NCBI GenBank assembly: GCA_916610825.1
Contig: OU744454.1
Span: forward strand, 15,880,336 to 15,944,335
Origin: Haliclystus octoradiatus
Taxonomy: Eukaryota; Cnidaria; Staurozoa; Stauromedusae; Haliclystidae
Direction: 5' to 3'
Length of the DNA: 64,000 nt
The stretch's first letter is position 1. Every line of letters begins with the position of its first letter. Below the pieces are notes generated by a model. That model was not told the origin of the DNA and did not search any database. It was given only the letters and a program-made list of their open reading frames with translations. The position numbers and the translations under genes are program-made. Positions 14,801 through 25,685 of this stretch are shown in pieces.

Positions 14801-17358
14801 GATGTACGAAACGGAACAAATTTCGAAATGATTCATCTAAACGATTCGTCACATCAGTAGTAAATAATTGTTCTTCAATTTATAGCATCAACTTTATTCT
14901 ATAACTATAAATAAGAAACATTAATCTCTCACTCGAGTTACCGTTTTTCAGACAATCAATTTCTTGGCTTTGAAAAAGAATTGAACCTTAGTGTTCTCAC
15001 ATAAAACTTTTCGTTTGTTTTTTGTATATCCTATCTCAAAGGTCTCTCGTGTCCAGTTTACAAAGGTTTCCGGCACTTGGCATTTCTATTTGACCCAAAC
15101 ATTCCAAACACAAATTTCAAATATATTTTTCCAATAAGGCAATTTCAACGTACTGATATAAACCGCAATGAAATTACTTCAAGTGAATGTGCTGCGTTGG
15201 CGCTTATTCTGATCTTTAATCTAATTGCTGTTGATGTATGCAGTGTATCTGCATTTCTCTTGTAGCATGTTTCAAGTTTATTTTAATTGTTTTATCTAAT
15301 GTTTTCAACTTTCCATTGCAAGTATTGATGTATTCCTTGTCTCGTAAATGTTCAAATAATTTCTTTTTACAATTTATTACGATGTGCCTATTTCAGCCAT
15401 TCCAGTGGTTATTCTTGGACTTTCTGTCACCCGTTGACCCTGTTTGACCTTGAGCGAAATCAAATCTTGATATCTGATAATCATATAATTATTATTGATC
15501 ATATCATTCAACAATCGATTCACTGACTGGTGTAGAGACCACCTGTTTAATGCAGAGCCTCTGGTTTAATTCTTTTATCGTATTGTTTACATTTTTCTTT
15601 TTGAATGTTCTGTCGTTGCTTTTGCATTTGTGAATTCCTTAAAGGAAACATATCTACTGTACGACTTTTTATTGATTTAGAGTCATTATTGTCTTCTGTA
15701 CTTCTGCGCCAAACTATATAAGGGAACAGTGTATTTATTAAATTGAAAACAAAGTAATTAAATAATAATTACACAACATTAGCAAATAATCAATTTATCT
15801 CAACTTCTGATAAGGTTATGAGTTATGAGTGAAGATGACACAACGATAGAGTAGTAATTAGAATTACATTTGCAATGAAATGCCGCAATGTCTCCCGGGG
15901 ATAACTTCCATTGGGCTTCGACGGGGGGCGGAGTTTCGTTAAAACAGATCTCAAGCAGATTGACCACTGCCGGGGGGTTTATTCTGTTATTAATTAAGTG
16001 AATACAAACATCTAACTTGGTTGTTCCTATATCTCCTTCACATCGTCTATCCAACCCTCTAGTAACCCTTCTCTATCACACAAGCAATTATATAAAACAT
16101 TATCCATTCAGTATGACAAAGCTGTCAAAACAGATAACATTGAATGTGAGCAGCCTCTTTTAGACGATGTATCAGTGTCCAAATTTTCGCAGTCTTCAAT
16201 CCCACCAATCTATCATAATGCAGGAGACATCAAAAATGATAATAATAAGAAATCTACGATCCTTAATGAATATTTTACCAGTGTTTGAAGTGAAGACCAT
16301 TGAGATGTTCCAGAATTAAAAAAAGTACAGCATGAAGCTAGTCTTAATTTTATTCATTTTACCATCCCAAATGTATTAAAAGCTCTACGCCATCTTCCAA
16401 CCAAAACTTCCCGTTCACCTCTGATGTTTTTGTATCTGTATATAGATCGATCGTATAACGATCGTATATAGGCCTAAATGATGATGATGATGATGATGAT
16501 TATAGTAACTACATGAAAGCGAGTTGAGACTGTTGCATCACTTAATTCTCATATTTGCTCTTTAAGTTGCTGTTCTTTTATGTAAACTTTAAATTACATT
16601 TGAAATTTGCTGAATCAGTGTCTTTCAGAAGGTTGTTGGGCTACATTGAAGGTATTTTAAGTAAATAATTATAGTAAAACTTGATTTCAAAATGTTTTGT
16701 TAGAAAACATGCTATGAAATTATTATTTTGTTTGCTGCCTCGTTATCGTGCAGTTATATCCGATAAGGAAATCTTTTATTTGGAATAAGATTAAATCTAG
16801 ATGCATTCATATTAAAGTTTGTTTAAAAATGTTGTTTGTTTGATAAAAAATATTATAAAATGATATTGTGACATTAAATGCGTAGTATATCAATCGATGT
16901 TTCTATATCCTAGCATCGTCATAATCGTCATTCAATTCTAGTTCAATTCTGACTAATCCTTTTCTGTTTTGATATGGTATTTTTAAATTTCTTGTTCAGC
17001 GCTATTCTGTTTACGTCTTTACCCGTTTCAACAATCAACAATGCAATTAAACGTTCCGGTGGAATATTTGTATAGTTTTTCTAATAATATTTTGTTTACA
17101 TCGTCTATATAATTTATGTTGCTTCGCAGTTCGACTGACAACGTGTTGTACATTTGCTGTGGTATTTGATACTATAATATTCACACCTAATCATAACACA
17201 AGCTAAAATAGTTTTTCCTCGTTGTATTCACAGATATTATCTCCAAACCTGAAGCAAAATCTACAACAAAGTCGAAAGGAGCAACAGCTACTAGTTCGTC
17301 TATATTTGATGACGATTCGGCGAGTATTTTTGACGATCCGTTAAATGCCTTTAAGTAG
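2870..17358 (+). CDS. WASHC2: WASH complex subunit 2 (FAM21), C-terminal tail, 16 exons, 5' end not found
   Basis: FAM21 is the scaffold that carries the actin-nucleating WASH complex to endosomes by binding retromer through many acidic LFa motifs (D/E-rich run followed by L/I-F). Exons read here: 2870-2942, 3027-3113, 3210-3247, 3830-3959, 5250-5362, 6418-6592, 6978-7128, 7664-7730, 8351-8560, 8947-9334, 10084-10169, 10365-10442, 11136-11258, 11627-12343, 13123-13387, 17234-17358. Together they encode 941 residues in one unbroken frame; human FAM21 has about 1340, so the head is missing. I count about 20 LFa-type motifs, such as DDDNDDLFGD and DDDDDDLFGI. Family landmarks are KKVPAGAVSIFG near the start, the VSFDEPAKVDTLTTATK segment, the basic RRPPSRQGRQ stretch matching the capping-protein-interacting region, and the C-terminus IFDDPLNAFK (human IFDDPLNAFGGQ). 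Intron 13 uses a GC donor. The last intron is 3.8 kb and contains a LINE fragment. Confidence 0.94.
3394..3574 (+). mobile_element. MITE family 1, full-length copy (181 bp, TA ends)
   Basis: The element starts TACAGTGAAACCTGTATATA and its other end reads, on the opposite strand, TACAGTCAAACCTGTTATAG, so it has terminal inverted repeats of roughly 20-27 bp bounded by TA. A second copy of exactly the same length lies at 61023-61203, and partial copies are scattered through introns near 5846, 7955-8260, 10455, 44140-44562, 47685 and 48505. TA boundaries and CAGT-type ends suggest a Tc1/mariner-mobilised MITE; no transposase is present. It sits in a WASHC2 intron. Confidence 0.8.
4881..4965 (+). 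repeat. 3' tail of an L2/CR1-like LINE or SINE with (ATT)n end
   Basis: The stretch contains GTGAAGCGCATAGGACAGCA, then GATATGCGCTATAAAAATGC, and ends in a run of ATT triplets. The GCGCTATAAAAATGC-(ATT)n pattern is a familiar 3' end of L2/CR1-clade LINEs and of SINEs that borrow their machinery. Upstream sequence to about 4490 may belong to the same insertion but shows no coding trace that I can read. It lies in a WASHC2 intron. Confidence 0.65.
5846..5992 (+). mobile_element. MITE family 1, diverged copy
   Basis: This copy has the family words ACAGGTGGAAGCTGTATAGA and GACAGGTTTGACTGCAGTGA in the same order as the full copies at 3394 and 61023. Its left end is diverged (AAACACAGGTATAGACATG). 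It lies in a WASHC2 intron. Confidence 0.65.
6635..6845 (+). repeat. tRNA-headed SINE
   Basis: The left part has a box-A-like segment (CAGTGTAGTGATTAGGGTGC) followed about 40 bp later by a good box B (GGGTTCAATCC), the layout of a tRNA-derived Pol III promoter. The body continues with GGCATTAGACCATTGAACTC, CACACATGCTTCAAAACCAC, TAACCTACCACCCC and a CTAGCTTACTTGTTACTAG end. The body matches the tail copies at 2681 and 41036. The whole does not fold as a genuine tRNA gene. It lies in a WASHC2 intron. Confidence 0.7.
7955..8260 (-). mobile_element. MITE family 1, nested or tandem partial copies
   Basis: Words such as CACCTGTCTATAGTGGTCAA and CTGGCTGTTATATACAGGTT are the reverse complement of the family at 3394. 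The segment ATTAAATCCACCCTGTATAT and its neighbours occur twice about 90-95 bp apart (near 8111 and 8206), so one copy is partly duplicated or a second copy is inserted beside it. It lies in a WASHC2 intron. Confidence 0.65.
9698..9769 (+). repeat. 36-bp tandem duplication
   Basis: The unit beginning AGTTCATGAAAATTGCTCTG and ending in CTTTCTGAAA is present twice in direct succession with a 36-bp period. Flanking sequence is rich in GTTCATGAA words, which recur near 63005-63055. It lies in a WASHC2 intron. Confidence 0.8.
16080..16440 (+). mobile_element. LINE (non-LTR retrotransposon) fragment, degenerate
   Basis: Conceptual translation gives KKSTILNEYFTSV, a few residues about DVPEL, then FIHFTIPNVLKALRHLPTK. 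That is the characteristic linker between the endonuclease and reverse transcriptase of CR1/jockey-like LINEs (KAxxLNxYFxSVF ... V...L..L...K). In-frame stops interrupt it and neither the catalytic RT motifs nor an endonuclease is present, so it is a short dead remnant inside the last WASHC2 intron. Confidence 0.65.
16476..16500 (+). repeat. (GAT)n microsatellite
   Basis: A run of GAT triplets beside the LINE fragment; intronic and without coding context. Confidence 0.85.
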
Positions 17359-19111
17359 AGTATATGTTTAGCTGTAAAGAAATAACCTCAGCTGGAACAT
17401 TTTTAAATTTTTACGCCTTTATAAAAAAATGAATAAAAAGTGCGTAGTTAAACCAAAAATCAGATATGACTTGCTTGAAAGGTTTTGAATTGAATTTATT
17501 GTTGCTGATTCATTGTATATTGATTTTGTAAATTTTGTGTCAGAGATCGCGTTTATTTTATAGTACAAACTCAATCTTATATTTTGTTGTTATCGATTTG
17601 TTTTACACCGGAAATATGTTATAAGGGTCTCTAAGTATAGACAATATCGATATGTGCAATTTTATAAACCGCTTGTTCATTATTATACTGTGGCGACTTG
17701 CGGTTAGAAAATGGATTTCATGTGACTTCAATATAAAAGAGTATCACGTCTCTAATTCAAGTGTGAATTAAAATAATTAATAATTTGCACGGCCATTATT
17801 TTGCTAAAACTGATGAAAGGTGATAATGAAACTGATTGTACAACAAGGGTGTAATTTGATGACATTCACCAAGCTACACTTAATGGTCTTGGCATTGTAC
17901 GAATTCATTATTATTAAAGAGAAAGCTAAAACTCTTTGAAATTCCATTTTATAATACATATATTATACTTTTTGTCTTATCTAATAAAATTTGTATAGGT
18001 TTGTTGGAAACAAAACTCCCTCAAATAGCTTGCCTTGATCGCTCATTAAAATCTTCGTATTATAGGTTTATCTTTGTGCTGTTTAACAAAAACAAAGCGT
18101 TTATTATTGTTTATATTGAGCGTATAAAATAAAGTAATAAACCTCAAAAATTCGTTTCTTGTGTTGTCTAATGAGCTGTTATAAATCGATCGGAAATTTG
18201 AAGATGCTCTCCAAACATCTTCAAACTTGTTGTTTTGAATTTATAATCTCGAAGTTATATATACATACTAGCCATGTTGTGACCATATACAGTCTGTATG
18301 ATAAAGTTTTCAGGCTGGGCAAGACAGCTCTCGTCGACATAGCTGTGCTTGTATTTATATTTACTTTTAATTGTAATAAATACAGATATTGGCTTCCAAT
18401 TTCACAAAGGTGTTGCCATTATAAACGGCATGATATCTAGCATTTGTCGCGCCAGTTTCTAGTTTACAATAATGCGATGCTTTCACATGCTTCAGCTAAC
18501 CCATTAGAGTTCGCACATTTATATTTAAGGAATAAGGTGTCAAAAGCTAGGTTAGGCAATAATAAGAAGAAAAAAGTTATGCCCGTGGGTTTTTTTTTTC
18601 TTCTAATCTTGAAATAAATTATCATCCCAACTTATCTTAACAAAATAGTAAATTTGATGTAATGCATCTTACAATTATATACTTACAAAGAATATCTGAC
18701 ATACGTAGATCGCATTCAAGATAAACAGATGACAAGAATTTAATTTAAAAATTGACAAATTTGACATCAAGCATTTTTCAAATCGTAAGCTACTAATGTA
18801 CAAAATATGTATCAATGAAATATATACTGTCTATTTATATTTATATAAACCAACTCACAGTTGATATTTATTATCAGAGAACAATCCTGCATTTTATTTA
18901 CAACAGAACACAAATTTAAGAACGGATCTAAAATTTGAATTCAAAAAATTTATATCTACTAAATAACTACAAAAAAAACGTTTAACCATTTCTATTTACA
19001 TATAAATGATATATATACTGTGTTCGGTGACCTCGATTGTTTTATAAATGTATCATTTTACGATAGTTAAAAATTCCAACTCAGATAATAATTGAATGTG
19101 TCTCATTTCTT
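17359..19111. other. Convergent 3' flank between WASHC2 and the C2H2 gene
   Basis: The two flanking genes end tail to tail here. A candidate WASHC2 polyadenylation signal (AATAAA) occurs near 17432, with further AATAAA-like words near 17985 and 18125. On the other strand an AATAAA (TTTATT on the plus strand) near 18894 could serve the zinc-finger gene. The open frame at 18159-18440 resembles nothing I know and has no splice context, so I do not call it a gene. Confidence 0.5.
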
Positions 19112-20576
19112 TCAAGTTGTCATCCATTCGTCGTTAAATTTTACTTCTTCACTTGTGGGAGATGTAACAACATCTTCGCCGGAATCATAACTACGTTTCC
19201 GTTTTTTAGAGTTTTGTAAATCAACCTTTTTACCTTTCACGATTTTTTCCTTCTTCTTCGTTCCACTTGGAGACGTAACGAGCAATAATTGCAACGAGGG
19301 GTTACTTCTGATTGAGAGAATAATACCTGCTTGAATGGACAAAACTCGTTGCTGTTTTTTCAGGCCATCAAACATTTCCCAGTAAATACTATGCTCCCAA
19401 AGATGTTTCTTGACACAAACTTTACTCTTGTAATGTTTACCTATAAAAATTAATAGAAAAAATATTGAATAGAGAAAGTTTAAAATTCGTAAATCGCCTT
19501 TCAAACTGTACAATATGTTTTTCAAATTTATTTTCTGTTCTCTGTTTGAAAGAACAAAATAACAGTGTCAAGATTACATGCTTGAAATACATTTTCATTA
19601 TGTCCTCGTAACGACTTTAACATTTAATAAAAAGAATCAAGCGACATTTTTGAAACATTTTGAAAGAGCTTTTGTCACTATGGGAGCCCATCGGAACGAA
19701 TTAGCATAAACGAAGAAAAAAATTGAAAGAAAAACGGTGAATAAATTTTTTGTAAAAAGTTATCATCTTGCCAAAAGCAATGGTGTTTGGAGAGCTGTGT
19801 AAAGTAGTGTGCTAATCAACTTCACAACTTTATAAGGCGTGCAATTAAAAAACATTTTTGACGATAAACAATAAAAACTTGGCTCTTTTCAAACTTCAAC
19901 GAAATCTTTTCGAGTGAATTATCAAAACAAAGGCGAAAAAATTTGTTCTGCCCAGCTGAGCTCAATGCAAAACAACAATAATGAGTATTGATTTCAAACA
20001 AATCCTAAAGTAATTTCAAAATATCGTTAAGCGAACACAAACCAATTTTTCAAGGTGCCAAAATAAAAAGCGACGAAAAACAGAAAACCAAATGATCAAA
20101 TCATTGTATTGTTATATTTAAATCTTTAAAAAAGTCTTTGCTAAAATGTTAATCGTGAAAAATGTCAACAAACTTAAAATACATTTATTTATTTTTGTTT
20201 CAACGTGGCTAGAACCGGCACCAAAACAATTTATTTCAAAACACAAGGCTTTTCCGGACTAACCAATTTCCTACTGAGATAAAAGAGCAAGTGTTTTTAA
20301 TTTCAAAAATAATAAATGTTATAAGTATATTCAAAGTAACTTACCACAGATGAAACAGGCAACAGCATCACTATCCATTAAATCATATTCTTCGAAGAGT
20401 GCTTTGACACCATCAAACTCTAGATGTCTTTGAACTGGAGGGATAGAATCTGTGGAATTGAACGATTCGTTAGATGAAGTTGAAGACGATCTTGGTTTTT
20501 TAACGATATCATCTTCGACTTCTAACAATGTTTCAATGTCCATATGTTGCATTTTGTTTTCAATAATATCAGTCAT
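19112..20576 (-). CDS. Small C2H2 zinc-finger protein, function unknown (2 exons)
   Basis: Exon 1 (20345-20576) starts MTDIIENKMQHMDIETLLEV and ends in CFICG. Exon 2 (19112-19440) continues KHYKSKVCVKKHLWEH and runs to the stop; the junction is in phase with GTAAGT donor and ATAG acceptor. The protein is 186 residues. One zinc finger spans the junction with spacing C-x2-C-x12-H-x3-H, followed by a conserved-looking YWEMF...KKQQRVLSIQAGIIL helix and a basic tail (KKRKRS) that could be a nuclear signal. The N-terminus is acidic and serine-rich. I recognise the KHLWEHS-YW pattern as a recurring eukaryotic C2H2 variant but cannot name the family. Intron length is about 900 bp. It is convergent with WASHC2. 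Confidence 0.75.
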
Positions 20577-22578
20577 ATATTTCTATTTTTATTCGAGTGT
20601 TTTAACAGATTGTTTTCTCACTTGTTACAAAATTTTAAAACGATGGTCCTTCTGGAGTTGCTAAATAAAAAAATTAAACCACGAGGTTTTTATTGAGAAA
20701 AAAAATGTAGTAGCTCATTAGCATAAGTAAAACAACAAATCGTTATCGTTTCTGTGATTGGTTAATATTTGACAGCTGTTGTTTGATTGTTGATATTTGA
20801 TTCGCCGGTGAAAACTCTTCGACAAGTTTTCTATTGTTCTGTAAAAGCATGTGACCCAAGAACGACTTAATTTATCAATGAATGAGAAACGATTGAACCA
20901 ATCACAGTGCGTTGCATAATAGGAGAATTGGGGCGGAATCTAGTTTGTTAATTCACTATGCTATGGTTTTCGATACTTTCGTTTCTACTAGGGAAACTGA
21001 ATTATGATATTTTATATCGTGTCGGGATTACAATCTGCAATACAACATCATAACATTTCATTTAGAAATAAAAGATTCTTCATTTTAGAAAATTGTAATT
21101 TGGCCTGAATCAGGGTGAAATTTCATCGTTGATATAAGTTGTTTACTGGTAAATTTCGGTGTTGGCACATAGTCGCCAAATTGTCTCAAGCTTAAAGAAA
21201 AATGAAATGTTGTACAAATAGTATTGAGCGTCAAATGTCAAGGATTTAGCTAGAATTACACTACGGTGGAAAATATGTCGCCGTGGTTTCTTATAACTGA
21301 TCGGGTCTTGTGAAAACATGTTGATATCACGGCAGGAAAGAAAAAAAATCGAATTACTTGGACTTTTAACTGCTTGTTTCTATGGCATAATTTTACCTGT
21401 GACTTCTAATCCCTGCTGGTTAGTTTTACAGTTTTAGTTATTTCTGTAAATTATAGAAAATTCATGACCGTTTGACACAAATATTTGAATATGATCATGG
21501 CTCCAATATGGAATGTGATGTGAACTTAATAACAGGACAGAAAACGCCGTTTAATATTTTATTATTAGAAATCGCTGTCAGGGTGGTCACAAATCCTACA
21601 TATCTGTTTCCTTCAAAACTGACAATTTTCAGCATTTATTTTCAACAATGAACTGCAGTACCAATTTGACGTTAAAACAGGCAAAATGGAGATTGTTATT
21701 CACAACTTTGTAGATGATGTTAAGGGCCCACATACAGTATTCGAATAGATGAAAACGGCGCGCAATCTCGTTTTTCTTCTGACTGACCCCCCGTCAACCT
21801 AGATCGCCAGTGGTGTGCCACACACCGCAATAATCCCACTCAAATTGATTTTAGATGGAACACTGTCAACGTTATAAGTGCACACTAGTTATTTTTATGC
21901 TCTAAATTGCCATTCTCTCAGTTGGCGACGTCAATGATGGGCCAATATCATAATACTAGATTCTAGACACGCAGGCGCGATATTGTTGTTTTTAAATTGA
22001 CAGATTGTTTGTTTACCGTCATACTTTCCTTCACTCTATTCTTTCAAATCTGTGTGCCCTAGGTACGTCCAGTTAGTTACGTCCTACCTGATGTTTCATG
22101 GTTTATTACGTTGTTGTAACTCCCCCTCCCTTTTGACTCTGGGTCATGTTCGGCCCTTGATCTACAGGTGCCCTTTTGTGTGAGTTTCTGTGATCTAGTA
22201 AGTGACTCAGTAGAGTTTTTGTATCGTATATGAAGTGGCAAAGAAACTGCCCTGTCTTGCTGAAGTGTAGTGTTGATGTTCCTAGCTACAAGTCAATAAT
22301 GTCTTAGCAGGTTCCTTCTCTAATTAATCATCGTCATCATCTATTCACTAAAATATTCAAGTTACAAATAACTCTTTTTCAAAGCACAGATTAATAAAAT
22401 GTAAGGTAGGTCTCTTTTAATTACAGACGGCAGAATGTTCCATTTGTATTCTGGCTGCCTGAGGAACTTTAGGCGTTGAGGGGAAAATTGTAAAAACTGT
22501 ACTCTATTGTCCTTTAATAGAATGATTTTTATGATTTAGGTGTGAGTGTTGAATGTCGGTTCTGAATATAATTATATC
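20577..22578. other. Intergenic region, no gene seen
   Basis: Two kilobases between the 5' end of the zinc-finger gene and the 3' end of the CXorf65-like gene. No open frame with recognisable homology, no SINE or MITE that matches the other families, and no RNA gene could be supported. The segment next to 20577 should hold the promoter of the zinc-finger gene. Confidence 0.5.
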
Positions 22579-23622
22579 CTATACTTTCGTTGCTTTCTTT
22601 GAGGTATTAATGTTGTTTTTTCCTGATTTCGTTGTATTTGTTTTTTCGCTTCGATGCGAACGATTTGATGCAACGGACGATGCATCACTTCTATTTGAAA
22701 GGTTTTTACGTTCGTGACGATTTGACGATTTTCGGCTTCTGGCCCTGATCTCATCTGTTTGACTCTGGGCGTTTGTAAGTGCATCTATTAAAGGTAACAT
22801 AAAGGAAAACACGACGTAAGTCTGTGACATATGATACACGAACACGAGTTACACAGTTAGAACACGAGTTACACAGATTCCTTTCAATGAAATGCCATTG
22901 GGAATCTTGTATCAAACATTTGGTCATCTTAGCCTGGTGACACTTGTGGGTCTTTGCCAACATTTAGTTATAACATCCTATATTTGACTATATTCGTATT
23001 TTCACATAATAGTGACTGGAGTATCTCTGGTTGATGATCGATGGCGTGATTAATTAATGTTGAGTGGAATGCACAAGGCTAGTTATAAAATGGGATGGAT
23101 ACTTAATAAACATTCAAGCAAGAACTGACCTAGAAACTTCGATGAAATAAACAGCTCATTTAACAATGGGGTGTATTTAATTACTCCTGCGCCCGTATCT
23201 TCAGAATCTGAAAACACAAGAACAATTTTAAATCAATGAAAATTTCATTCTAGGAGAGCATATTAATTAGCTCCGAACAGGGAACTAGTTGTATGAACTT
23301 ACAATCCACTCTGATAAGAATTAAGGATTCTCTTTCGTTGATAAAATCAGATGCGTATGAATTTGGATGAGCTGATATGTTTTTAATGACGCCGTCTTCA
23401 TTTGATAGATCAATTATGACTGAGGAAATTAAAAGCACGACACCATAAAACTGTTAATCACATGTCTTACTTATGCCTTAATCATATATAACTTCCTGAC
23501 TAAAATGGCGCTGCACCTTTCTCTTCGCATTGACATTTTTCTTTGATGCTGTGCAAGAGAGACGTTGTTTGACAATTCGGATTGAATAACGCCTCTTGGC
23601 CATCTACAGTCAAGATAAACAT
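22579..23622 (-). CDS. CXorf65-like uncharacterised protein (4 exons)
   Basis: Exons 23517-23622, 23303-23419, 23130-23207 and 22579-22784 join in phase to give 168 residues; human CXorf65 has about 183. The start MFILTVDGQEALFNPNCQ and the following LLHSIKEK match human [20 protein letters not shown] and LLHYTRKK. The next exon, IDLSNEDGVIKNISAHPNSY then ASDF, matches human IDLCDEKGIMK and YASKF. The third exon has YTPLLNELF where the human protein has FVPLLKNPE. The last exon is a basic, Ser/Arg/Lys-rich tail, as in the human protein. The N-terminal half has the look of a small ubiquitin-like beta-grasp fold (inference). No function is known for the family. All introns are phase 1. Confidence 0.85.
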
Positions 23623-25685
23623 GTTTCAACATTAATACTGAGAGATGTAAATGTTATCTAATGAACTCTAATCAAGCACTCTATACGATACGTACCTCCG
23701 TACCTGACGGTTATAAACATATTGAATGTATACCACAGCTTTCAGATAAGACGAATATTGAACTTAAGCTGTTTACTAAGCTGTTGGCATCCATTATGAA
23801 AGATGGCATTCATAATAAACAAATGTTGTCATGGCAATCAAGAGAGATAAAGCTCGCTTCATGCAAGGGGTATACGGTCTGAGATTCAGTTCTAGTCATG
23901 GAAGTTCTGCTTTTTTTCTTGGCTATGCAATATTGCAGATAAACTCCAGTAAATATGTGAGAGGTGACTGGACAACATCAACATCATGCCAAGAGGACTG
24001 TAATCGGCTTACAAATCCCATGATCCCTTTCATTAAGCAAAACCACTGAATGCTTGACTTGCTCAAGTCTCACTTCTGTGTTATGCCCATCTTGATGGAT
24101 TGGGAAGTGATGAAAATGAGGCAGCAAAAAGAAAGCGGGACTTGAGCCAGTCGACTGAATGCCGACAATGAAAGAAAATAACCTATGGTTGTGCTTCAAG
24201 GCGTATAAATATATCTTTTCGAAGTGCCTTGCGTGCTCTCTGTGCCAGATAACATCAGTAGGCTATATGCTATTATGTCCTTTTATTCTTCTGCTTCGGC
24301 TTTTTTAGAGATCACTATGGTGATACTGACGATTTCCCGACAGCAGGGTGACACATTGTCCCTTTTTATTCACTCTATTTATTGATTATGGTTTTCGTAT
24401 TAAAAGCCCTCTTCCGGTTTTACTCTTGATCGTCGTAGGTCTTCACGTCATCCATGCGCGGCGTATCGGGTCTCTCTTTCGTTGACAGTATTGGCCCAAC
24501 TTACTGTCTACTGCTATACTTTGGAAATTTTCCCTTCTGCCTCTACTATTGCTCGCAATCGTCCCCGCCAACACCATATGTCATTTTTATGTCACATCGC
24601 GAGATCAGAGACGTATGCCTCTCAACAGCTGCATGACATCCTACACTTGGCAACCGAATGAGATGCTTCGAAGGGGCTATAGGCAAGTAGTATCTTTTCA
24701 TAATGTTTTGTATCATAAATCGTCCTATTTAAAAGTTTCTTTGTCAGCTATGTCTGACCGTGATTTGTGGCATTCTTTGTGTAGTAACTATGTTAGGAGG
24801 CGAAAGAGGGACATTCCTATAATGGGACTGTCTATACTACCACTATATCAGCAGGGAAGAAATGCAAACAGAACATTTGAGTTGTGAAAGGATCCCGCGA
24901 TCTGGTGTTCTGTAGAGGTCACTTCAGCCTCGATCTCGATCCTCGATGTTTCATATCTTGTCATGTCGGATGGATTTAAAATAAAGAGATGCGGCGTATT
25001 GCTGCGCCTTGGTAATCACTATCAATCTTTCTTGAATTGTGTTAAATTAGATTTGCAGATTAGTAAAAGGCAGTTACGATTTACCAGTAGTTAATCTTGG
25101 CGAAAGACTGGAACTGAATGTGGAGCGTCATCATTCTTTTTTGGCTATCAGCCAATCAGAGGACGATCTGTGTGGACAGCATGTTTGTTAAGTTTTGTTT
25201 CGTTTTTTATCAACTTCGAATCGAAAATAAATCAACTTGCAATTGCGTTATCTGTGAAGAAGAAGTCATCGATCTTCGATCCTGCCGAAGGACAATCTTT
25301 GGACATTGTTTAGATTGCTTTTCTCCTGCGTCTAACAGCTGATGAGCCACAGTTGGGGAAATTTAATCGGATTATCCGATCTTAAAATAGGGCTAATATA
25401 AGATTAAGACTAATCCAATCTTAAAATAAATATATTTCATTAAAGGACTTAAAGAAGCCACTCAAAGGGTTTAAAAATAAAATCACATTTGAATCCTGGT
25501 AAAACATTCTTCTGTATTTCAAACTCAGGTGTAGGCGAATGCCACCGCTTTAAAAAGTAACAAATTTCTAGAATTTTCATATGAACTATCTCAACATAAT
25601 AAATAAACCCCCCCTTTGATTTACAACACCAAAATATGCAATTTGCTGTACATTTATATACATAATAATGTTCTAATAATGAATT
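23623..25685. other. Intergenic region with possible decayed transposon sequence
   Basis: Between the CXorf65-like promoter and the BCOR 3' end there is no gene I can support. GC content rises above the neighbours between about 24250 and 25000, and open frames there (for example 24549-24887) lack splice context and recognisable motifs. A short translation near 24085-24145 (HLDGLGSDENEAAKRK) faintly resembles an RNase H signature of LINEs, but too weakly to call. Confidence 0.4.

Larger units (their letters stand above)
13388..17233 (+). other. Long last intron of WASHC2
   Basis: This 3.8-kb intron separates the exon ending in KSDKS from the terminal exon and is far longer than most others in the gene. 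It contains a LINE coding fragment (16080-16440), a GATGAT microsatellite near 16476-16500, and otherwise AT-rich sequence without a recognisable gene. The extension of the upstream exon's frame to about 13722 is intron read-through: the donor at 13388 (CAG/GTAGGA) joins in phase to 17234. Confidence 0.75.

Noticed and set aside
24085-24145. RNase H-like LINE fragment (HLDGLGSDENEAAKRK)
   Set aside because: The resemblance is limited to a few residues and the surrounding frames show nothing of a LINE.
24454-24887. Overlapping plus-strand open frames of 60-112 residues
   Set aside because: No recognisable motif, no splice partners and unbiased codon use. Probably chance frames in a locally GC-richer stretch.
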